Below are positions 53,489-62,166 of a DNA stretch of 64,000 nucleotides, piece by piece (the first letter of the stretch is position 1; the number at the start of each line of letters is the position of its first letter). The notes under the pieces were generated by a model. That model did not search any database, was not told where the DNA came from, and was given only the letters and a program-made list of their open reading frames with translations. The DNA is from JABMMZ01 sp044377005 (lineage in GTDB: Bacteria > Bacteroidota > Bacteroidia > NS11-12g > UBA955), in NCBI GenBank assembly GCA_044377005.1, contig JBILJV010000002.1:1-64000 (forward strand). The letters are read 5' to 3'. A program made the translations under genes and the position numbers.

Positions 53489-54670
53489 ATGAATACAAAT
53501 AAAAAACGAATATTCAAACCTATTTTCTTTTTAACCATTAGCATGCTTTTTGTTTTACAGAGTATGGCTCAACATACTTATGGAAGTTACTACACCAATG
53601 ATGCATTGGTTAATTTTATAAAATCGGGAAATAAAACAAAAAGTGCTTCTATCGTTATGGTGCCTGGGCTAAATTTGACATCATATATTTTTTTCACAAC
53701 ACCTGACGACAGGAAAGGATGGGCTGAATTATTTGCAGACAATGGGTATGACGTTTATATGGTAAATGATCCAAAATTTGATTTTGTAACAGGTGGAATT
53801 TTAGCACCATTTAGTGTGCCAAGTAATGGAAAACCAGCTACACAAGGGTCAGTTCAAGCATGGCAGTCTGATATATGGAGACGATGGGGTTTTGGATCTT
53901 CGCAAGGTAATCCATACACAGACGCGCAATTTCCTACTGATTCATTTGCGGATTTTGCTTTAAATTACCCTTATTTAGGGACATCTACTTTTCGTTATGA
54001 AAATGCTATTAGCGCAGTAATTGATTCAATAAAAGGCAAAGTATGGTTATTGTCTCACAGTGCTGGAACACAGTCTGCCGTTTTAGCCGCTCATCAAAAG
54101 AAAACTCAAGTGAATGGTTTAATTTTAATTGAACCAGCAGGTCCACCAGATAGTACTGATTTTCCTGATTTTAATGGGTTTCATATGTTTGGCGTTTATG
54201 GCGACTACATATCTTCACGAAATCAAACGAGCAGAAAGTTAGCTGTGGAAGCAGTCTCCAAACTTTTTCAAAATGCAGGAGGCATAGCAGACGTTGTATC
54301 ATTGCCTGAGGATTCTTTGGTTAAGGGAAATAGCCATCTTTTAATGCAAGATAAAAACAGCTATTATGTTTTTGATATTATTGATCATTGGCTTCAACAA
54401 TTTGGAAATAATACCGTTGGTATTGAAAGTGAATTTAATGATTTCACTATTAAGCTTTACCCAAATCCATCTGGCAATGAAATTTGGATTGATAATAATT
54501 CAATTAACGGGATTGAATATTGCATTTATTCAATGGATGGAAGATTATTGCAACGGGCTAAAGTATTAAATCAAAAAATAGACTTATCTGATGCTCCCAA
54601 TGGTTTATTGTTTATCAAGTTCAAATACAAAGAGCAAGTAATAATTAAAAAAATAATTAAAAACGGTTAA
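53489..54670 (+). CDS. T9SS-secreted alpha/beta-hydrolase-like esterase
   Basis: 393 residues: signal peptide (ends SMAQ), an alpha/beta-hydrolase domain with 'SIVMVPGLNLTSYIFF' (oxyanion strand), nucleophile elbow S-H-S-A-G in WLLSHSAGTQSAV, 'GLILIEPAGPPD', and a late His in 'GNSHLLMQD', which could complete the triad. The final ~75 residues ('IKLYPNPSGNEIWIDN', 'YCIYSMDGRLLQ', 'LSDAPNGLLFIKFKY') are a type A T9SS sorting domain. So it is a secreted esterase or lipase-like enzyme of unknown substrate. It is monocistronic; a GGCTC-AAA-GAGCC hairpin follows the stop. Confidence 0.82.
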   Translation: MNTNKKRIFKPIFFLTISMLFVLQSMAQHTYGSYYTNDALVNFIKSGNKTKSASIVMVPGLNLTSYIFFTTPDDRKGWAELFADNGYDVYMVNDPKFDFVTGGILAPFSVPSNGKPATQGSVQAWQSDIWRRWGFGSSQGNPYTDAQFPTDSFADFALNYPYLGTSTFRYENAISAVIDSIKGKVWLLSHSAGTQSAVLAAHQKKTQVNGLILIEPAGPPDSTDFPDFNGFHMFGVYGDYISSRNQTSRKLAVEAVSKLFQNAGGIADVVSLPEDSLVKGNSHLLMQDKNSYYVFDIIDHWLQQFGNNTVGIESEFNDFTIKLYPNPSGNEIWIDNNSINGIEYCIYSMDGRLLQRAKVLNQKIDLSDAPNGLLFIKFKYKEQVIIKKIIKNG

Positions 54671-54972
54671 AATTAATTACCCAAATTCGAGGCTCAAAGA
54701 GCCCAAATTTCGAAATTTTAAAACCGTTTTTTAACTATAGCCCACGGTTTAAAAAAGTGGGTTATTTATATACGTGAAATACACAAAATCGTTTTAACGG
54801 TTTAAAAAATGTGTGGGATTGAAATCAAAAGAATTATTGGAAATGCTCTCTTTGAACAATTAAATATTCAATCCTTTATTTTTATGTATCAATCGGTTTA
54901 AAACATATTTCACAATTTATCTGTTAATAAGCTTAAAATTAATTGTAATTTTGCAAACCATTTCAAAAACGT
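54671..54972. other. Noncoding stretch with hairpins and CGGTTTAAAA repeats upstream of ribBA
   Basis: 302 nt without a credible ORF. It holds a hairpin GGCTC-AAA-GAGCC (54691-54703), a second CCCAC...GTGGG (54741-54761), and three exact copies of CGGTTTAAAA (54745, 54798, 54894) plus looser copies (AAACGGTTAAAA at 54661, and TTTTAAAACCG in reverse at 54716). The first two copies continue with a similar GTGGG-like tail. The ribBA -7 element TAATTTTG is at 54946-54953. The repeats lie upstream of the promoter, so they would be protein-binding sites or part of a separate small RNA rather than the ribBA leader. Confidence 0.5.
54946..54953 (+). promoter_or_regulatory. -7 element (TAATTTTG) of ribBA
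   Basis: TAATTTTG fits TAnnTTTG and ends 19 nt before the ribBA ATG, which leaves no room for an FMN riboswitch in the leader. Confidence 0.55.
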
Positions 54973-56181
54973 ATGTCTGAACAAATAAAATTAGATTCCA
55001 TAGAATCAGCAATAGCCGATATAAAAGCAGGTAAGTTAATTATCGTGGTGGACGATGAAGACAGAGAGAATGAAGGTGACTTTTTAACAGCCGCAACTAA
55101 TATTACGCCTGAAATGATTAATTTTATGGCAAGGGAAGGACGTGGCTTAATCTGCGTTCCTTTGTTGCCTGAAAGATGTTCTGAATTGGAATTGGAAATG
55201 ATGGTAAGTTCTAATGATTCTCTATACGAAACTCCTTTTACAGTTTCTGTTGACTTAAAAGGTCATGGAACTACTACCGGAATTTCAGCCTCTGATAGAA
55301 GTAAAACCATTCAAGCGTTGATTAATCCTGAGACTAAAGTGAATGACCTAGCCCGTCCAGGACATATTTTCCCACTAAAAGCCCAAAAAGAAGGCGTTTT
55401 AAAAAGAGCAGGTCATACCGAAGCGGCTATAGATTTTGCAAGATTAGCTGGATTTGAACCAGCAGGTTGTATCGTGGAAATATTAAAAGAAGACGGTGAA
55501 ATGGCACGCCTTCCTGAATTGATGGTCATTGCTAAAAAATTTGATTTGAAAATTGTATCTATTGAGGATTTAATCAAATACAGAATCAAAAATGAAAGTC
55601 ATGTTAAACGCGAAATATCAGTTAATCTTCCAACTGAATTTGGGAATTTTGATTTAATCGCTTTTTCTCAAATAAACGATGGAACTAAACACTTAGCATT
55701 AACCAAAGGAGAATGGCACAAAGATGAACCTATTTTGGTTCGTGTACACAGCAGTTGTATGACAGGTGATATTTTTGGTAGTTGCAGATGCGACTGTGGT
55801 GAACAATTACATGCTGCCATGAAAATGATTGAAAAAGAAGGTAAAGGCGTTATTTTATACATGAATCAAGAGGGTAGAGGTATTGGATTGCTCAACAAAC
55901 TGAAAGCATATAAACTTCAAGAAGAAGGCTTAGATACTGTAGATGCTAATTTGGAACTTGGATTCAAAATGGATGAAAGAGATTACGGCATTGGAGCTCA
56001 AATTTTAAGAGATTTAGGCGTTTCTAAAATGAAATTAATGAGTAATAATCCAAAGAAAAGAACAGGACTGATTGGTTATGGATTAGAAATAATCGAAAAT
56101 ATTCCAATTATTGCTCAACCTAATCTACATAATACCGCTTATCTCAAAGCTAAAAAAGAGAAAATGGGACACGAAATTTAA
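54973..56181 (+). CDS. ribBA: Bifunctional 3,4-dihydroxy-2-butanone-4-phosphate synthase / GTP cyclohydrolase II
   Basis: 402 residues. The N-terminal RibB domain has VDDEDRENEGDF, 'MAREGRGLICVPL', 'RPGHIFPLKA' and 'GHTEAAIDFARLAG'; the C-terminal RibA domain has the zinc site HSSCMTGDIFGSCRCDCGEQL and 'NQEGRGIGLLNKLKAY'. Together they start both branches of riboflavin synthesis from ribulose-5-phosphate and GTP. It overlaps the convergent amidohydrolase stop by four bases. Confidence 0.98.
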   Translation: MSEQIKLDSIESAIADIKAGKLIIVVDDEDRENEGDFLTAATNITPEMINFMAREGRGLICVPLLPERCSELELEMMVSSNDSLYETPFTVSVDLKGHGTTTGISASDRSKTIQALINPETKVNDLARPGHIFPLKAQKEGVLKRAGHTEAAIDFARLAGFEPAGCIVEILKEDGEMARLPELMVIAKKFDLKIVSIEDLIKYRIKNESHVKREISVNLPTEFGNFDLIAFSQINDGTKHLALTKGEWHKDEPILVRVHSSCMTGDIFGSCRCDCGEQLHAAMKMIEKEGKGVILYMNQEGRGIGLLNKLKAYKLQEEGLDTVDANLELGFKMDERDYGIGAQILRDLGVSKMKLMSNNPKKRTGLIGYGLEIIENIPIIAQPNLHNTAYLKAKKEKMGHEI

Positions 56182-57815
56182 TTTTCGTTGTGCTTTATTT
56201 GACCTGCACTTATAGTCATTTTAACTTTTATGTTTTTAAAATCGGCCTGACTGGTTTTTAATAAATCTTTGTCAAGTACAACGATGTCTGCTTCTTTACC
56301 TTTACTCAAACTTCCTTTTCTGTGTTCAAGTTTACATGCTTTGGCTGCCCATAGTGTAATGCCATACAAAGCCTCTATGGGACTTAAACACTCATCTTTT
56401 AAATAAACGGTTTGTTTGGGGTCATTGATATTAGCTCTAAAAACTGCACTGAAATAGGTGTTTAAAGGAGAAATACCTTCCACTGGAAAATCGGTTCCCA
56501 AGGGAATATAGCCATTTTGTTTAAGTAAGGTTTGGTAGGCATAAGCCCCTCTTAATCTGTGAGAACACAAACGGTGTTCCATCCATGGTCCATCACTGGT
56601 TGCATGTGTTGGCTGTACCGAAGGGATTATGGAATATTGATTAAATAATTCAAAATCTTTGGGGTCAATGACTTGTGCGTGTTCTATACGCCATCTTTCA
56701 TCGTTTTTCCCTTTTAAATGCTTTCCGTATATTTCAAGTAACAACCGGTTAGCAGAATCGCCTATACAATGGGTATTAACTTGATAACCCGTTGGCAAAA
56801 TCCATGAACACCATTGATTGAAATACTCAGGACTGTTAAGTAATAAACCAGTGTGTTGGTCTTGGTCGCAATAACTCTTTTTTAATTTTGCCCCTCTGCT
56901 ACCCAAAGCACCATCTGCATATAATTTGAAACTAGAAATTTTTAAGTGTTGGGTTTCAAAAATTCCTTTTTCTTGTGCAAATTTAAGGCCATTAGGCGTG
57001 GGATTTAACATGATATATTGATAAATACTCAATTCTTTTTGCTGATAAAGTGAATCAAGAAACAGGGCAGTTTCAACATCAAGACCTGCATCTGCTAATG
57101 TTGTTAATCCTGTTTTATAACAATTAGTTTCCGCCTCCTTCAAAGCGCTTATTAATTGTTTTTGAGGCAAGTTGGGGATAAAAGAACGAATAGAATCAAC
57201 GGCATTGTCTAAAATAACACCTGTTAATTCATTGTTAGACTTAATTAACTCTCCACCCATTATTTTAGTTTTGGTATTAAATTGAGCTAAGTCTAAAGCA
57301 TATTGATTGCATATAGCCGCATGACCATCAACTCGTTGTAAGAACACCCCCCTGTTTGGAAATAGTTTGTTTAGGGCTTCGTTGTTAGGGAACGATTTGA
57401 CGTCCCAATCATTTTGGTCCCAACCTCTGCCAATCAACCATGAATCTGGATTTTTTTTCGCAAAAACCTCAAGTCTATCAATAACTTCTTGCCAACTCTT
57501 AGTGCCTGTTAAATCACAATTCATCAATGTTTTGGCATAGCCGTAAAAGTGACAATGGGCGTCAATAAAACCTGGGTAAACAAACGATTGTTTTAAATCA
57601 ATCATTTGGTTTGAAACACAAGTATATTGGTTTCGCATATCATCGTTTCCCAATGCCAATATTTTGCCTTCTTTGATAACAATGCAAGTGGCAGAAGTTA
57701 TACTATCGTCCAGGGTTAAAACTTGACCATTATACAATATCATGTCAACCGTTTCTTTTTTATTTTGACAAGCAAATAAGCAAGAAACTAAGGTTAAAAT
57801 TGCGATAAATTTCAT
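56178..57815 (-). CDS. Amidohydrolase-family lipoprotein (YtcJ-like)
   Basis: 545 residues. The lipobox is LFAC (Cys16). The metal-dependent amidohydrolase plan is present: 'ILYNGQVLTLDD', HCH in YPGFIDAHCHFYGY, 'GWDQNDWD', 'FKLYADGALGSRGAKL', 'VNTHCIGDSAN', 'RIEHAQVIDP', and the late Asp in 'PLGTDFPVEGISPL', as in YtcJ-type enzymes. Its location as a lipoprotein suggests hydrolysis of an amide or related compound in the periplasm. Substrate unknown. It is followed upstream by the DUF6268 gene (1 nt), forming a tight operon. Confidence 0.88.
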   Translation of the reverse strand: MKFIAILTLVSCLFACQNKKETVDMILYNGQVLTLDDSITSATCIVIKEGKILALGNDDMRNQYTCVSNQMIDLKQSFVYPGFIDAHCHFYGYAKTLMNCDLTGTKSWQEVIDRLEVFAKKNPDSWLIGRGWDQNDWDVKSFPNNEALNKLFPNRGVFLQRVDGHAAICNQYALDLAQFNTKTKIMGGELIKSNNELTGVILDNAVDSIRSFIPNLPQKQLISALKEAETNCYKTGLTTLADAGLDVETALFLDSLYQQKELSIYQYIMLNPTPNGLKFAQEKGIFETQHLKISSFKLYADGALGSRGAKLKKSYCDQDQHTGLLLNSPEYFNQWCSWILPTGYQVNTHCIGDSANRLLLEIYGKHLKGKNDERWRIEHAQVIDPKDFELFNQYSIIPSVQPTHATSDGPWMEHRLCSHRLRGAYAYQTLLKQNGYIPLGTDFPVEGISPLNTYFSAVFRANINDPKQTVYLKDECLSPIEALYGITLWAAKACKLEHRKGSLSKGKEADIVVLDKDLLKTSQADFKNIKVKMTISAGQIKHNEN

Positions 57816-57816
57816 A

Positions 57817-58956
57817 TTAAGGGCTTACAAGGTTGATGCTTACGTTGACATAAGGCGCTAGTCCCACTTGGTTCAGCATCAAGTAAGATTGACTGCCAAA
57901 AAAACCTCTGAAAAAATCATTGCCACCATCAAGTGCATCCACATTATAACTCAAATCATAACGAATACCCCCTTGAATAGCCAACCAAACAAATCCTTTT
58001 AACTGTCTTTGGTAATCTAATCTAAAACGCAATTCACTTCTTCGTAGTTCATAACTTGATTTTCTAATAGTAGTCATAGGATCAGCAGTTGGGACATTAT
58101 TTTCTAAGTTATATAGCCTGTAACTAGTTCCTTCCAATTCATAACCTGCTAATAGTATACTTCTAGAATTGAATTTTCTACGGTAAGCTGCACGGGCTGG
58201 GAATAAAATTTCCGTTCCCCATTTTCTATTAACTGAAGTATAATTGTACATCACAACAGGAATATAATTCATTTCACCCGCTCGGTAAGTTCTGGATAAT
58301 CCCACAGCCCATTGTAATCTGTCGTGTGGTCGCTTTCCATATAGCGCACTAACTGAAGTACGAATGGTTGTAAAGTCAGGTTTTTGTGATTCAGAAGAAA
58401 GATTATAAGTGCCATTTAATTCACCCATTGCTTGAACTATGATGAAGTTTTTTTCACTAGTAGGAACAAAAAAAGTAGAATTTAAATTGGTACTTGTTAA
58501 TCCAAATTGTCTTAGATTTCCAATGAATTTGTCATGATCGTCAATTCCATTTAAATCAAAATCAGTATTGTGTTCGTACAAACTACGGATATAGCCTCCA
58601 CCCATTTGCCACAAAAAATTGGGTTTAGAAATAACAGGAATGTTGGTATTAACTCTTAGGCCATGGGTGGTAAATTGACTGGTTCGTGAGTTATAATTCT
58701 TGTCTCCATCTTGGTAAAAACCATAAGGTGATGTTGTTATTTTGCTGTTAAAAATGTAATCGTAGCCAACCGATACAAATCGATTTGGACTAAGGTCAAA
58801 AATTTTGGGATTACAAAATAATTTAATTTTACCTTCAGAACTTACATTTTCATATTGACTGTAATCTTCTTCAGCGGTTGTGTCTATTTGAGAAAACAAG
58901 GAAAAAGAACAACAAATAAAAAGAATAACAAAGAATTCTTTAAAGAATTTTGCCAT
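57817..58956 (-). CDS. DUF6268-like outer-membrane beta-barrel protein
   Basis: 379 residues with a signal peptide ending LFSQ, then 'IFDLSPNRFVSVGYDYIF' and many alternating beta-strands ('KPNFLWQMGGGYIRSLYEHN', 'FRLDYQRQLKGFVWLAIQGGIRYDLSYN') ending in a strand with aromatic and Val residues. The start resembles DUF6268 barrels of Bacteroidota. It is 1 nt from the amidohydrolase gene, suggesting that the two work together, perhaps for uptake or recycling of the enzyme's product. Confidence 0.75.
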   Translation of the reverse strand: MAKFFKEFFVILFICCSFSLFSQIDTTAEEDYSQYENVSSEGKIKLFCNPKIFDLSPNRFVSVGYDYIFNSKITTSPYGFYQDGDKNYNSRTSQFTTHGLRVNTNIPVISKPNFLWQMGGGYIRSLYEHNTDFDLNGIDDHDKFIGNLRQFGLTSTNLNSTFFVPTSEKNFIIVQAMGELNGTYNLSSESQKPDFTTIRTSVSALYGKRPHDRLQWAVGLSRTYRAGEMNYIPVVMYNYTSVNRKWGTEILFPARAAYRRKFNSRSILLAGYELEGTSYRLYNLENNVPTADPMTTIRKSSYELRRSELRFRLDYQRQLKGFVWLAIQGGIRYDLSYNVDALDGGNDFFRGFFGSQSYLMLNQVGLAPYVNVSINLVSP

Positions 58957-58978
58957 AATAAATATAAAAAAGAATAAA

Positions 58979-59434
58979 TTATTTTACAGTTAATCTTTTC
59001 CAACTGTCAGTTCTACCTAGAGCTTTAATGCCGATATAACCACGAATATCCAACACATTGTCATTTTTCATGTTAATAACACAATTGTAGGTACTTCCAT
59101 TTTCAGGGTCATAGATTGAGCCTTCGGACCATTCGTTTTTACCTTGATAAACAAAGTCTTTCAAAATTCTATAGCCTTTCAAAGGAACATTACGCATAGA
59201 AGTGTCGGGATTATTTTTATCAACTTTGTTTTTATTAGTATTGGGGTCAATTGGTTCTTTAAGCCATACAATTTTACCAAAATATTTAGCGCCAATTTTT
59301 TCAATTTTGATTCTTGACCTACCGTTACTAGGTTCCCAAACGCCAATTAAACGATCGCCTTTTGGGTCTTGAGAAGTAAATCCGAAAGGAAGAATGCTTG
59401 TTAATACAAGGATAAGTAAATGTACTTTTTTCAT
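58979..59434 (-). CDS. DUF2147 family secreted protein
   Basis: 151 residues with a signal peptide (ends GFTSQ) and the DUF2147 pattern 'GVWEPSNGRSRIKIEKIGAKYFGKIVWLKEP', 'LKGYRILKDFVYQGKNEWSEGSIYDPENGSTYNC' and 'IKALGRTDSWKRL'. The family is a small beta-barrel domain found in the periplasm or outside. Function unknown. It lies 22 nt from the DUF6268 gene and 23 nt from the lipoprotein gene. Confidence 0.88.
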   Translation of the reverse strand: MKKVHLLILVLTSILPFGFTSQDPKGDRLIGVWEPSNGRSRIKIEKIGAKYFGKIVWLKEPIDPNTNKNKVDKNNPDTSMRNVPLKGYRILKDFVYQGKNEWSEGSIYDPENGSTYNCVINMKNDNVLDIRGYIGIKALGRTDSWKRLTVK

Positions 59435-59457
59435 ATTTATATTATTTCTAATGGTTA

Positions 59458-59973
59458 TTATTTATGTGAAATTTTAAAATTAATTTTGCATTTAAACTTA
59501 AGACTCATATCCGTGTCTTGATTTAATATTGCATCTGCAATAATGTAAACGTTGTCTTGTTTTAAAACTTCTATTAATTTTTCTTGCTCTCCTGCAATTT
59601 TTAAAGTTAAAGATTGACTGTTTTTTTCAATTGGATTTACTAATCCTAATTTAATCATGTCTGTTTGGTCTGAAACTATTTGTAACGTAATAGATTGAAA
59701 TAAGTCAAAATTAGTACTATCATCTATTGATAGTATAATTTCACTAACCTTTGCACTATTCAGTTGTTCATTGGTTAATTTATGTTCATTCAAAAAATCG
59801 GATAATGGAGCTTCAATAAGAGCCTGCCCTGTATTTGATCCCTCAAAAAGAGGTCCTTCTGCCATTATTTCAATGTTTTCAATAAGCAAATCTTTTTCAT
59901 TAGATTCATTACTGCCACAGCCTATTAACACAAAAATTAGTGTAAAAATTAAAGGTAATTTTAAACGTCTCAT
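59458..59973 (-). CDS. Lipoprotein of unknown function
   Basis: 171 residues with a lipobox LIGC (Cys19). The mature part is beta-rich ('ILSIDDSTNFDLFQSITLQIV', 'MSLKFKCKINFKI') and I recognise no family. It is the first gene of the probable operon lipoprotein-DUF2147-DUF6268-amidohydrolase. The 99 nt between it and the divergent cca gene hold only the cca promoter on the plus strand and no clear promoter for this gene. Confidence 0.7.
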   Translation of the reverse strand: MRRLKLPLIFTLIFVLIGCGSNESNEKDLLIENIEIMAEGPLFEGSNTGQALIEAPLSDFLNEHKLTNEQLNSAKVSEIILSIDDSTNFDLFQSITLQIVSDQTDMIKLGLVNPIEKNSQSLTLKIAGEQEKLIEVLKQDNVYIIADAILNQDTDMSLKFKCKINFKISHK

Positions 59974-60060
59974 AACGCAATATTAATAACACATTTTCGA
60001 ACTACAAAATTTTTTTAAAAGATACCTGTAAATCGATTTTTTATATTAATCGCATTAAGA

Positions 60061-60068
60061 TAGTTTTG
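60061..60068 (+). promoter_or_regulatory. -7 element (TAGTTTTG) of cca
   Basis: TAGTTTTG ends 4 nt before ATG 60073, predicting a leaderless or nearly leaderless mRNA. Confidence 0.5.
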
Positions 60069-60072
60069 CAAA

Positions 60073-61494
60073 ATGTATCTTAATCAATCGGAGTTATTTA
60101 TCAAGCATTTAGATTTGTTTAAAAAAATTGGTGAATTGGCCGATAAACAGAACAAAGAAATTTATTTGATAGGCGGATTTGTAAGGGATATTATTTTACA
60201 CAGACCTTCTAAGGATATCGACTTTGTAGTAATAGGAAAAGGAATTGATTTTGCTAAATCTTTGGCTCAAGTATTGGGAAATGCTAAGGTTTCTTTTTTT
60301 GAAAATTATGGAACTGCACAAATTTCTTACGAAGATTTAATCATTGAGTTTGTAGGCGCAAGAAAAGAAAGTTACCAAAGGGACAGTCGAAATCCTATTG
60401 TTGAAGACGGAACATTGAAAGACGATCAAGACAGAAGAGATTTAACCATCAATGCCATGGGAATTGGTTTGAATCGTGCAAACTTTGGACAATTAATCGA
60501 CCCATTCGATGGATTGGGGGACATTGAAAGGCAAACTATAAGAACCCCGCTCGACCCTGATAAAACGTTTAGCGATGACCCTTTACGGATGATGAGAGCC
60601 ATTAGATTTGCAACCCAATTAGGCTTTAAAATTGATGAAGAAACATTTGAGGGGATTGCTAAAAACAAGGATAGAATTAGTATTATTTCTCAAGAACGAA
60701 TTACCGAGGAGTTGAATAAAATTATTATGTCTCCTGTTCCTTCAATCGGTTTTGAATACCTTTATTACACAGGTCTTCTTGAATTGGTTTTTCCTGAAAT
60801 GCAGGCACTTCATGGCGTCGATACGATTAATGGATTCAGTCACAAGGATAATTTTTTCCATACTTTACAAGTGCTTGATAATCTTTGCCAATTGAGCGAT
60901 GATTTATGGTTGCGTTGGGCCGCTATTTTACATGATATTGCCAAACCTGCTACTAAACGTTTTGAGCCTGGTATTGGATGGACTTTTCATGGTCACGAAG
61001 ACAAAGGAAGTAGAATGGTGAAACCTATTTTCAAAAAGTTAAAATTGCCATTGAATGAAAAAATGAAGTTTGTTGAGAAAATGGTTCTTTTGCACCTTCG
61101 CCCTATTGTTTTGTCACAAGAAAAAGTAACAGATAGTGCAGTTAGGCGTTTAATGATGGAAATTGGTGAGGACATTGACCAGTTAATGAAACTTTGTAAA
61201 AGTGATATCACTAGTAAAAATGAAAAAAAAGTAGAGCGTATTAAACAGAATTTTGCCATTGTAGAAGAGAAAATTAAACAAGTTGCAGAAAAAGACTATC
61301 TCAGAAATTGGCAACCACCCATATCAGGAACAGATATTATCAATAGGTATCAAATCATAAAAAAGGAACATATTGGACTACTAAAAAATGCAGTAAAACA
61401 AAGTATTTTAGATGGAACTGTGGCCGATGTTCAAGCCGAAGCATTTGTTTTTTTGGATCAATTGGCTCATGAAATGGGAATTCAAAAGAAATAA
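60073..61494 (+). CDS. cca: CCA tRNA nucleotidyltransferase with HD domain
   Basis: 473 residues. Class II nucleotidyltransferase motifs are GGFVRDIIL and KDIDFVV (metal-binding DxD), then 'RRDLTINAMG' and 'DPLRMMRAIRFATQLGF'; the C-terminal HD region 'FHTLQVLDNL' and 'RWAAILHDIAKPATKR' has the HD pair. The enzyme adds or repairs the CCA end of tRNAs. It could be a full CCA-adding enzyme or split with a poly(A) polymerase-like paralogue; the length favours a bacterial CCA enzyme with HD domain. Confidence 0.93.
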   Translation: MYLNQSELFIKHLDLFKKIGELADKQNKEIYLIGGFVRDIILHRPSKDIDFVVIGKGIDFAKSLAQVLGNAKVSFFENYGTAQISYEDLIIEFVGARKESYQRDSRNPIVEDGTLKDDQDRRDLTINAMGIGLNRANFGQLIDPFDGLGDIERQTIRTPLDPDKTFSDDPLRMMRAIRFATQLGFKIDEETFEGIAKNKDRISIISQERITEELNKIIMSPVPSIGFEYLYYTGLLELVFPEMQALHGVDTINGFSHKDNFFHTLQVLDNLCQLSDDLWLRWAAILHDIAKPATKRFEPGIGWTFHGHEDKGSRMVKPIFKKLKLPLNEKMKFVEKMVLLHLRPIVLSQEKVTDSAVRRLMMEIGEDIDQLMKLCKSDITSKNEKKVERIKQNFAIVEEKIKQVAEKDYLRNWQPPISGTDIINRYQIIKKEHIGLLKNAVKQSILDGTVADVQAEAFVFLDQLAHEMGIQKK

Positions 61495-61547
61495 AATTTT
61501 AATTTAAAATTGAATAAATAAGAAATCAAGGAATAGGATTAATTTAC

Positions 61548-61578
61548 TTTGACTTGTTTTTAATTTATTTTACATTTG
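61548..61578 (+). promoter_or_regulatory. Promoter of the pRiA4b-ORF3-like gene
   Basis: TTTG (61548-61551) and TACATTTG (61571-61578) are spaced by 19 nt, a full consensus match. The element ends 6 nt before ATG 61585. Confidence 0.65.
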
Positions 61579-61584
61579 CAAAAT

Positions 61585-62166
61585 ATGATCTATCGTTTTA
61601 AGGTTTGGTTTGAAGAAGATGAAGATATTTGCAGAGTCATCGACGTTTCACCAATTTCGAGTTTTGAAGTTTTCTTTAATGCAATCATAGATGCAATCGG
61701 TTTTAATAAAAAACTAGATTCATCTTTTTATATTTCTGATGACAATTGGAGAAAAGGAAAAGAAATAAGTTTGAAAGATTCTTCTAAACTTTTAATGAGT
61801 CAAGCCAAATTAAACACTCATATCAATGACCCTCATCAAAAATTTATATTTATAACAGATTTTAATGAAGAATGGACTTTACTTATAGAATTACAAAGCA
61901 TACAAAATGATGTAAAAGGAATTAATTATCCTTTGGTATTCAAATCAATAGGAAAAGCTCCTAAACAAAATGAAGGGGTTGGAAGATTCAAGATTGTTGA
62001 TGAAAATGAATTTGACGAAATAGCCAACAAATTAGTAAGCAAGCATGCACCATTAGTAGAAGATGGATTCGATGAGGAAGGATTTGGAGAAGAAGGTGAA
62101 GATATTGATGAAGAGGAGGATGAATTTGGTGAATCATTTGGCGAAGGTCCAGAGGAACTTTATTAA
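61585..62166 (+). CDS. pRiA4b ORF-3-like protein with acidic tail
   Basis: 193 residues. The pattern 'MIYRFKVWFEEDEDICRVIDV', 'FFNAIIDAIGF', 'ISDDNWRKGKEISL' and 'FITDFNEEWTLLIEL' follows the plasmid pRiA4b ORF-3-like family, whose function is unknown. The last ~45 residues are almost only Asp, Glu, Gly and Phe ('EEGFGEEGEDIDEEEDEFGE'), a highly acidic tail. The start is ATG 61585; the ORF could be read from TTG 61576, but that lies in the promoter. It overlaps the PhnP-like gene by one base. Confidence 0.7.
   Translation: MIYRFKVWFEEDEDICRVIDVSPISSFEVFFNAIIDAIGFNKKLDSSFYISDDNWRKGKEISLKDSSKLLMSQAKLNTHINDPHQKFIFITDFNEEWTLLIELQSIQNDVKGINYPLVFKSIGKAPKQNEGVGRFKIVDENEFDEIANKLVSKHAPLVEDGFDEEGFGEEGEDIDEEEDEFGESFGEGPEELY

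Noticed and set aside
54798..54830. CRISPR-like repeat end (GGGATTGAAAT)
   Set aside because: It occurs once, with no regular repeat/spacer array and no cas genes in the window.
54671..54972. FMN riboswitch upstream of ribBA
   Set aside because: The conserved FMN-aptamer blocks are not found, and the -7 element at 54946-54953 would leave a leader of only about 15 nt.
61576..62166. Sign of a mobile element from the pRiA4b/IS1096 family name
   Set aside because: There is no transposase, inverted repeat or target duplication around the gene; the family is also found in ordinary chromosomal contexts.
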